Source: Hofstenia miamia
Taxonomy: Eukaryota > Xenacoelomorpha > Acoela
Assembly (NCBI GenBank): GCA_004352715.1
Contig: SCFE01000028.1
Coordinates: forward strand, 284,475-348,474
DNA: 64,000 nt
Direction: 5' to 3'
Positions 57,889-64,000 of this stretch are shown here, in pieces. The translations under genes were made by a program, and so were the position numbers. The first letter of the stretch is position 1. Every line of letters begins with the position of its first letter. The notes beneath the pieces were generated by a model. That model made no database searches and was not told where the DNA came from. It was given only the letters and a program-made list of their open reading frames with translations.

Positions 57889-58770
57889 CCCTTTCAGTCC
57901 CAAATTATTTTTCTTCGACGAAAAAAATATTACTGATCATTTTTCATCATTCTGGGATATTTCATAACTACAGACTGAAAATTGAAGCGATTTCATTTTT
58001 CTTGTATGTTTTTGTGATTGTATCATATATGATACATTGGGACTTAACGGTTGCTTTAGCATTGTGTCATATAATTGAACCAGAACGCAACAATATGCTT
58101 GATTGTTTTTATTATTCATCAGCACGCTAATTTCTACAGTCAGGCTAAAGGCCTACTGGTGATACTTCACAAAACAGTTTCGTTCTGGTCTCAGGCATAA
58201 ATGAATGGAACATTTCATGCAACGAGTTTGTGTAAAGGAAATGCATTGTTTTGTAGTGTTTTCTTGAAGTAACAGCAACCATTTCTGGCCAGTGGGCGAT
58301 GGCGTCCTTCTTCACCTCATCAATTGGAGCGGCCTGGCGCACTCGCAGAATCTTATTCATTCTGCGGTTCATTCTCCATGAGATCGGGTGCTGACGTAGC
58401 CGAAAGCCGTCCGCGTTTCCGTGCAGAAAGCTTCCCATGGGGCTTGTCCCGCATAATGAACGAAGTTGCAATATTGGTCGTGAATTCCAGCAGATCCATA
58501 ACATTGGGCTCATTGAGCTGCTTGCAATCGCGTTAGTAATGTTGCCAGCCGTTTACAACACACAAGTGTGTGTAAAAAATAAAAAACAAGAAAAAGATTT
58601 TTAAATTAGTTGACACTGATTTTAGACATGAAACCATTTAGGACAAAATATATTAATTTTATGCGTCCTAAGCAGGAAAAATACGTGGTGCATAAATAAA
58701 ACATCCTATAATACATAAAAATATGCCATTGAAAATTTGTATCATATATGATACTGTGGGACTGAAAGGG
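57889..58770. mobile_element. Internally deleted piggyBac-like element (882 bp)
   Basis: Perfect 14-bp ends CCCTTTCAGTCCCA (57889-57902) and TGGGACTGAAAGGG (58757-58770) are flanked by TTAA on both sides (57885-57888 and 58771-58774). TTAA duplication with ends starting CCC is the hallmark of piggyBac. The palindrome GTATCATATATGATAC lies just inside the right end and again at about 58020, where it is followed by TGGGACTTAACGGTT, a second, imperfect right end. The interior encodes a broken transposase C-terminus on the minus strand. Confidence 0.88.
58150..58565 (-). pseudogene. piggyBac transposase C-terminal fragment
   Basis: Read leftward, the first frame gives VVNGWQHY, a stop, RDCKQLNEPNVMDLLEF and TTNIATSFIMRDKP. 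This matches the (I)VNxWxLY(R)RD...LLEFRxxIAxxL segment at the end of the catalytic domain of piggyBac transposases. A frame change leads to APIDEVKKDAIAHWPE (VRxDxxxHWPE). A further one gives TRCMKCSIHLCLRPERNCFV and KYH before a stop, which fits the C-terminal Cys-rich domain (C-x-x-C...LC...(R)NCFxxYH). The catalytic Asp boxes are gone, so the copy cannot transpose itself. Confidence 0.8.
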
Positions 58771-58810
58771 TTAAGGAATAGAGTTCAGTCCATGCATAAA
58801 ATATAAGGCT

Positions 58811-59152
58811 TTAATCGGAACAAGGCGACCAGACTCTCTCAAATTGTTCACAATATTGAATGAATTTTCTCGAAGATATTGTCGGCATGCATTTTTCAAG
58901 TGCAATACAGAATCGCAGCAAGCGAAGGTACTCTTCTTCATTGGCGATCTCCATTTCGCAAGTACCCAACTTCTCCCTCATTGTGGAAGGTCGCACAATA
59001 GCATGATTACAAGCGCGATTGAATGAAAGTCCCCATTGCATGCTATCAAGAATTGATGCATATCTTGTATGGCATGTTAATTCAAGGTTTGTCAACGTGA
59101 AGCTTACAGCAAGAAGCTGTGATGACGAGGAAGGACTTGATGTGCTGCACAC
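58811..59152 (-). CDS. Unidentified coding block downstream of SAM-like exon
   Basis: This minus-strand frame is open for 113 codons and ends in a stop followed by AT-rich 3' DNA. It starts with a Ser-rich stretch (STSSPSSSSQLLAV), then LELTCHTRYASILDSMQWGL, NHAIVRPSTMREKLGTCEME, IANEEEYLRLLRFCIALEKC and ISSRKFIQYCEQFERVW. The composition is that of a normal soluble protein. I do not recognise the family. The SAM-like frame at 59373-59606 on the same strand stops at the fold-back element that separates the two, so they may be one interrupted gene. Most of it (58811-59010) is duplicated exactly at 56642-56841. Confidence 0.5.
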   Translation of the reverse strand: MCSTSSPSSSSQLLAVSFTLTNLELTCHTRYASILDSMQWGLSFNRACNHAIVRPSTMREKLGTCEMEIANEEEYLRLLRFCIALEKCMPTISSRKFIQYCEQFERVWSPCSD

Positions 59153-59163
59153 AGGTTTTGCTT

Positions 59164-59372
59164 GGGCGTTATTTTACTTTTAGAGGACCCAGTTCAAGTG
59201 ACGTCATAAAATAGGTATTAAACTCTAACCCTAATCCTACATCCCAACCATTGAATAATTTTATGAAAAATTTTCTCTTTTGGATGAGGGATTGGATTGG
59301 GCTTAGGGTTAGGGTTCAATTATTATTTTATGACGTCATTCCAATTGGGTCCTCTAAAGTAAAATAACGACC
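59164..59372. mobile_element. Fold-back element with about 80-bp arms, 209 bp
   Basis: Left GGGCGTTATTTTACTTTTAG, right (reversed) GGTCGTTATTTTACTTTAGA. The arms continue with AGAGGACCCA, TGACGTCATAAAATA and CCCTAACCCTAA-like words toward a short loop. The right arm holds TTAGGGTTAGGG, two telomere-type units. GGTTTT occurs just outside both ends and could be part of a target duplication. The element lies between two coding-like frames. Confidence 0.8.
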
Positions 59373-59606
59373 ATCATTGGTTTTTAAGACTGTCAATAGA
59401 CTGCGGCAACGAACATTCGCAAATGACTTTAAACTATTCAATAATCAAAGCCTTTGACCAATTGTAATTGGCAGACTTTCCAATGCATCAAGATTGTTTG
59501 CCAAAAGCTTTAGCGAATGCTCTGTATCAAGATTCTCTTGCTTTAATACAAAAACTGTTCTTTCTTTAAGGCCATTATTCGTACAGAAATCTTCAAAAAA
59601 CGACAT
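59373..59606 (-). CDS. SAM-like domain exon
   Basis: An ATG at 59606 opens MSFFEDFCTNNGLKERTVFV, then LKQENLDTEHSLKLLANNLD, ALESLPITIGQRL, one TGA (59445-59447) and LLNSLKSFANVR. The pattern F-x-x-(F/L)...GL-x-(E)...L...(D/E)...LxLL(T/A)xxDLxxL-x-(I/L)xxGxR...(I/L)LxxL(K) is that of a sterile alpha motif, a helical protein-protein interaction domain of about 65 residues. The TGA falls where the family has a Leu, so it may be a mutation or base error. Upstream TCTTCCTAG could be a splice acceptor. Confidence 0.5.
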
Positions 59607-61102
59607 ACTCTAGGAAGATACAAAAGTGAAATAAAATAAAGAGGAGGAATGAATTTAATTTGCGCAAATTTCAAAAGTAAATTAATTAACCATGAAATAA
59701 TTTTTAAAAATTATTGTAACTATAATTTTATTAAATTTTAATATTTAATTTTTATTATTGTTTGTAGAATTTAACACAGTTTAAACAAAAAAAGATTACC
59801 CTAACATACCACAATAGTATTATCGATTCTTTGGCTGGGAACTGTAAACCACTGTTGAAGCTTTTCAATAAGTTTTCTTGATGATTACCGAGAAAGTTTA
59901 ATGAATGTTTTTCGGTAAACTTAATTTTCGCAGACAGACGACTGTGAAGATGACGTTGACGGCGATGACATTTGGAGAAAGATTAATTTGAGTAGAAACA
60001 TCCAGTGTTGCCAAGTGAACTTGAATTGCTAAATAAAAATTTAAAAAAGCATGTATATACAAATTAATAATCGAATCAATTATAAGGTAATATTAAATGA
60101 AAGTTATTATTCTCACCTTTACTTTTCAGTGCGGGGGCTGAACGTCAAATTGAATTCCCTTAGAATTTTGCAAAGGAGGTTCATCACGATCACTATGATG
60201 ATCGAATTTGACGAACGCTCTCAACAGATGTTCGCCCTTGGCAATCAAAACGATTAGGCACGACACCTTTTTTCAGCTTATATTTGCTTTTCATGTATTG
60301 CAATTGATGAAAATTTTCTAAATCCTCGGAAGTGTTCTTCACATGCATACACGATATAAATTTAAGATTACTTAATTAATAGCGGAGTACTGAATTATAA
60401 GATGAGTTGATTAACAGCAGTATTTAAAATTCATTAACCACCTTTTAATTTTTACAATGGATTGAACCCCCGCCAACCCCCTAAATCCGTCTCTGTATGT
60501 ACTAAGCATATGATTTCCATCCTTTTAAAACTAAATTTTGTCTTGAATAGGCAATAGTTCAAGATATATTTTGTGTTGTTTAGTAGAGATAAACCTGTAT
60601 AAGAATAAAATATATTTAAGAAATTGACAAATTATATTTTTCGCAGATAATTAGTCAGTTGTAAATTTGAGTACAGATAATTGGTCAATTTTAACATTTG
60701 GGCTGTTGTAACCCACATATTTTTTTATATTTTTAATTTTTTTCTATTGTTTTTTTGATGTTTAGTTATTAATTATACTATCTAGTATATATTTATTATA
60801 TGCCAATTTAATTTAAAAAAGTTTTATGTCCAACAGAATCATATATAAAACTGCTTCCATTTAAATCAAACTAAATTTCAATCAGACATTTTTACCTCTA
60901 TATTTGCGAAATTTAATCCTTTTAAATATTTTACAACAATTTTTGAAAACGGAAATCGATAACTAATTAAAAAACAGATACAAACATTTTTTTACAAAAC
61001 TAAATGTTATTTTTCTTTTGTTTATTTATTTTTGGTAACTTGGAGCAACAAGGTTGGTCTAATTCCTCGCTATAAAAAAAGCGAAGAGACCCCTAACTGT
61101 AT
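59607..61102. other. Mostly non-coding, with weak coding-like patches
   Basis: On the minus strand at 60131-60270 one frame reads KGEHLLRAFVKFDHHSDRDE and PPLQNSKGIQFDVQPPH, and 59935-60010 has Ser/Thr-rich short frames. They could be upstream exons of the SAM-like gene, but splice sites are not convincing. The rest has no supported feature apart from the dispersed repeat at 60378. Confidence 0.3.
60378..60502 (+). repeat. Dispersed repeat, copy 2 (see 29049-29250)
   Basis: GGAGTACTGAATTATAAGATGA, TTAACA, TATTTAAAATTCAT and CCCCTAAATCCGTCTCTGT match copy 1 in order; the 85-base extra stretch of copy 1 is absent. Confidence 0.65.
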
Positions 61103-62027
61103 CTAGCGATGCTGGGCCACATAATTACGATTGGCCATGTCTTCCGAATGGCCGGTTTGAGCCAGATGGGCCTTTAACTTTGATGGAGACAGCTGTTTTG
61201 CTGCTAAGTGAGTGTCCCAAACCTTGCGTATGACTGTTGGTGTTATCACCGGACCCTTATATTGAAAATGGACATTGAGCATCTTAGCTATATAGTAGTT
61301 CATGTTTTTTGAACTTCATTTGTGGGTGATTCAAATAAATACATTGGATTTGTTTTACATTTCTTTTTATACTTAGAAATCAGAGAATCGATTATTTCAT
61401 GATACTTTTTATTAATTCGGAAATGAGTCTTATATTTATACCCAGTTTTGCCTCTATTAGTTGATACAATCTTGTCTTCCTGATTCTTAATATTTTCATA
61501 CTTTTCAACAGTAAGACTTAGAAAAGGCAAAGGACGTATCACCAATTCAGTAATTAATATAAAGTAAGTCATAGACATTTGATCTTCATAATTCAAAATC
61601 TTTTTCACATTGAGAATTTTTATGACTTTATTTCGCAAATTCGAAATATCTTCAAGCTTAGGTAAATTTTTTAATTTCTTCTTTTTGTTGCTTCAAGATA
61701 ATTTTTCAGAGTATTTGACTGCGAATTGTACAATTCTTTAATTTCCTTCACAAATTTCGGACAAAAGGTAATATTTTTAAGCTTATTAGATTCGGAAAGA
61801 AATTTCATAAGAATATTTTTCAGTGTATCATTTAAGTTTGCTTTAATGGAACTATTTTCAACTTGAGAAACTTCTAGACGACCCTCAGCATATGTATAAA
61901 AATAGAAGATTACTTTATCTTCGAATTTATCTGCACAATTTGATTTAGATAAAAAAACCAATACGCACCCAGGAAGCTCTTTTGTTGAAGCGGGATTGGA
62001 AACCCTTGAAAAAATTTTTTGAGGCAC
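61103..62027 (-). pseudogene. Frameshifted tyrosine-recombinase-like gene (possibly Crypton-like)
   Basis: Three minus-strand frames follow one another (62027-61671, 61638-61300, 61303-61103), separated by frameshifts in A-rich tracts. A charged N-terminal part ends NTLKNYLEATKRR. The middle part holds MTYFILITELVIRPLPFLSL, which fits the box I Arg strand (xxTGLRxxExxxLx), and KYKTHFRINKKY, a possible Lys strand. The last part reads TPTVIRKVWDTHLAAKQLSP, then LAQTGHSEDMANRNYV. It aligns with the (H)xxR...TH...LGHxxxxxxxxY end of tyrosine recombinases, with the HxxR His replaced by Thr. Such proteins are found in Crypton DNA transposons and DIRS/Ngaro retroelements. No RT is seen, which favours Crypton. 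Confidence 0.6.
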
Positions 62028-62380
62028 TTACCACAGTCTCTAGTCATGTTCGAAAACCTCGAAAACAGGCATTGCACTGATATACTCTTTTTGCATTTCT
62101 GTTTCGGTAGAAATCCAAAATGATTTTTAGTTGAGTTCGTGAAAGTGTGCGATGGGAATATCGTAGGTGATAATGTACTTTCCTATAATTTTTTCACAAA
62201 TTACCCATTTTTGTGCATTAGCTCGCTGATTTTTCCTTGCAGAACGTTTTCAAATAGCTTTACCATTTGATTTCCGTAAAACAGCATTTGGTGATGTGCC
62301 TGCTTCTAAGTAAAGCTCTGCTAGTATTTCCTCAATTGAGCAATGGGAGGCAAAAGATGTATCAATCAGTGACATGATAA
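62028..62380 (-). pseudogene. Probable N-terminal part of the recombinase-like gene
   Basis: The minus-strand ATG at about 62374 opens MSLIDTSFASHCSIEEILAE and LYLEAGTSPNAVLRKSNGKA before a stop. Further down, another frame shows YQCNACFRGFR, perhaps half of a Cys/His finger. The block directly precedes the recombinase-like frames, on the same strand. Multiple stops show decay or poor base quality. Confidence 0.35.
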
Positions 62381-62763
62381 TTATCTAGCTAAAATAGAAC
62401 GATTTATTTCGATAAATGTTAAATCAACGGTTAGGTTTAACCGAAAATTTCTTTTCTTGTTAACCTAGTAATTGTGAGTTACAAAATAAATATAAATTGC
62501 CTTTATCAAGTAATGTCTATGGCCGAATTCAATTGACCTACACACACGTTTATGGATACATAAAGAGTTATCTTCCAATTCTTAAGTTACAACTGACCAA
62601 TATGTATGACAAGTTACAACTGACCAGTATATGTGAAAAATATTTTTCAACAAAACTTTTTCAGAAAATGCATATTACTCAAATTAAGGATTTTGTGAGA
62701 AAAGAATTGAAAAAATATTTTATCACTGAATTTTGCCATTTTACTTTAGTATGTTACAACAGA

Positions 62764-62800
<37 letters not shown>

Positions 62801-62972
62801 TACTGCGTTAAAAAATTTGATGCAAAAATATATTTAAAACAGAATAAAATAACTGTTTTACGATGTAATATGTTCCTGACTTGCTCAAAATAATTTTTTA
62901 TGAAAGTGCAGCACGGCAGCAATTATTTCTTCATTGTAATTTGTAATTGGTGAATTATATTTTAATTTATTG
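62381..62972. other. AT-rich DNA with (TA)n array
   Basis: A (TA)n tract lies at 62767-62798. The words GTTACAACTGACCA(A/G)TAT repeat at about 62587, 62613 and 62754, a short dispersed tandem motif. An open frame across it is a by-product. Confidence 0.5.
62767..62798. repeat. (TA)n microsatellite
   Basis: About 16 TA units, about 170 bp from a Tc1-like transposase fragment. Confidence 0.95.
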
Positions 62973-63345
62973 TTAATGAATCTCGCAGATATTGAAATCC
63001 AAGGAGTAAGGCGAGTATTTGATAAGATTAATGTCACGCCTTGCAATGAAACTCATGATTTTTGCAGACACATGTGTTCTTGCGTTGTCACGCTGCAGGT
63101 GTAGATCTTTAAGCAAAAATTTATCTCTGGTGTTCGACAAATGTTTAACATAAGTGGATGAGTCCATCAATGTTTCACATGGCAAAGCAATAATGTTAAG
63201 TCTTTTTTAAGGTGTAAAATTATTGCAAGCACTACTTTTTTCGTATCAGTTTACTTGCACCATTTGTGGTCGTTTTTCATCCAAACGTGACTTCCACGCT
63301 TTGTTGGTGCACCTTCAAAATGAATTTGAGTTTCATCTTCGAAAT
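62973..63345 (-). pseudogene. Tc1-like transposase fragment with DD34E spacing
   Basis: Reading leftward, FEDETQIHFEGAPTKRGSH and VWMKNDHKWCK give the first Asp box (DE) and the VW strand. After frame changes the open frame 63185-62973 gives LQRDNARTHVSAKIMSFIAR, then INLIKYSPYSLDFNICEIH. The Asp of DNARTH and the Glu of NICE (NPIE in the family) are separated by 34 residues, the DD34E spacing of Tc1 elements. Earlier parts (DNA-binding domain) are not recognised. It is frameshifted and inactive. Confidence 0.75.
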
Positions 63346-63682
63346 AGTAGCTAGTGAATTTGCACAATCCATTCTTTGCTTCTTGTTTTGTTCTGACAAC
63401 TTGTGTTCTGTTCTTTCATGTCTACAAGAAACAATCTTTAATCAGATGTCGTTTTATCATTTCAAACAATAAAGATTATCATAAATCTCTTTTGGCTTTT
63501 TATTTCCCGTTTATTTTCAGTAAAAAAGTAAAATCGAAAAGCTTCTATATTTGCTTCCATGTTCGTGCTGCAGTAGAAAAAGTTATACAGTATTTTATGA
63601 ACATAGTCTAAACCAAATATGCTCAGTTAATGAAATTACCGATCTTGTGGTCGAGTTGTAGTATTTTGCGAATTAATTTTAC
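63346..63682. other. No gene seen
   Basis: Short plus-strand frames here (63266-63472, 63354-63611) are antisense to or beyond the transposase remnant and not supported. Confidence 0.45.
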
Positions 63683-63832
63683 CTCCAGTGATCTGAATAT
63701 TTTTCATGAGATTTAAAAATTTCATTCTCAGACTTAGCCTTAAACTTAACCTTAACTCTTTCCTCCTCTGCAGCCTCATATTTATCAAAGTACTTGGCTG
63801 TCATTGCATCATCACATATTCGAATTTTAGAA
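63683..63832 (-). CDS. Candidate exon of an unidentified gene
   Basis: This 150-nt interval is bounded on the minus strand by acceptor TTTCATTTTATTGTGATCTAG and donor CTGGAG|GTAAAATT. Read as one leftover base, 49 codons and two trailing bases it is open: ICDDAMTAKYFDKYEAAEEE, VKVKFKAKSENEIFK and SHEKYSDHW. The peptide is highly charged and helix-like, with codon choice unlike the AT-rich background. I do not recognise the family. Neighbouring exons would lie beyond the window or toward 63500. Confidence 0.4.
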
Positions 63833-64000
63833 CTAGATCACAATAAAATGAAACATAATTCTTTATAATCCTAATTATATATCTAATTATATTAATACGT
63901 TGCGACTACAAAATGGGGATTATTTTCACTTTTACGTTTATTTCCAATAGAATGTGAAAAAGAAGTATCATAAAATACATATGAATAATGTTTAAAAGTT
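63833..64000. other. Probable intron end at right edge of window
   Basis: Polypyrimidine tract for the candidate minus-strand exon, otherwise nothing recognisable. Confidence 0.35.

Noticed and set aside
1-64000. CRISPR arrays, rRNA and tRNA genes
   Set aside because: No regularly spaced repeats with unique spacers and no cloverleaf or rRNA signature were recognised.

Overview
The window looks like gene-poor, AT-rich chromosomal DNA of an invertebrate animal. The evidence is spliced exons with GT/AG borders and kilobase-scale introns, long (TA)n arrays, many decayed eukaryotic transposons and no bacterial-style operons. I cannot name the species. Two sized N gaps (23664-24663, exactly 1000 N; 40923-41530, 608 N) and three single-N joins (56026, 56293, 56842) show that this is a draft scaffold, and some oddities below are probably assembly errors.

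The one clear host gene is heparan sulfate 2-O-sulfotransferase on the + strand. Three consecutive in-phase exons (3542-3695, 9009-9094, 12234-12473) encode the central sulfotransferase core, from the 5'-phosphosulfate loop through the catalytic His region to the 3'-phosphate loop and four conserved Cys. The N-terminal exon(s) and the C-terminal third were not found. A SAM-like coding block on the - strand (about 58811-59606), split by a fold-back element, and an orphan exon near the right end (63683-63832, - strand) are weaker gene candidates.

From 13 to 43 kb the window holds old mobile elements: Tc1-like, several hAT-type elements (two with supporting target duplications), CR1/Jockey-like reverse transcriptases, and an R4/Dong-like non-LTR element with a C-terminal restriction-like endonuclease (about 38.9-40.9 kb, with a decayed relative at 31 kb). 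They are interleaved with fold-back elements and minisatellites.

From about 44.07 to 54.83 kb lies a 10.7-kb block almost without CpG. It holds a degenerate CCCTAA-rich array, a coiled-coil pseudogene and a broken Ty3/gypsy retrotransposon (gag, zinc knuckle, protease, partial RT, integrase; RT C-half and RNase H missing). Its edges nearly coincide with two directly repeated copies of one fold-back element, each flanked by its own palindrome.

From 55 to 64 kb there is a 160-bp element with a 9-bp target duplication, an internally deleted piggyBac-like element (882 bp, TTAA flanks), a frameshifted tyrosine-recombinase-like gene (possibly Crypton-like) and a Tc1-like fragment with DD34E spacing. 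Apart from the sulfotransferase exons, the genes do not form a visible pathway; what they share is transposition and its decay.
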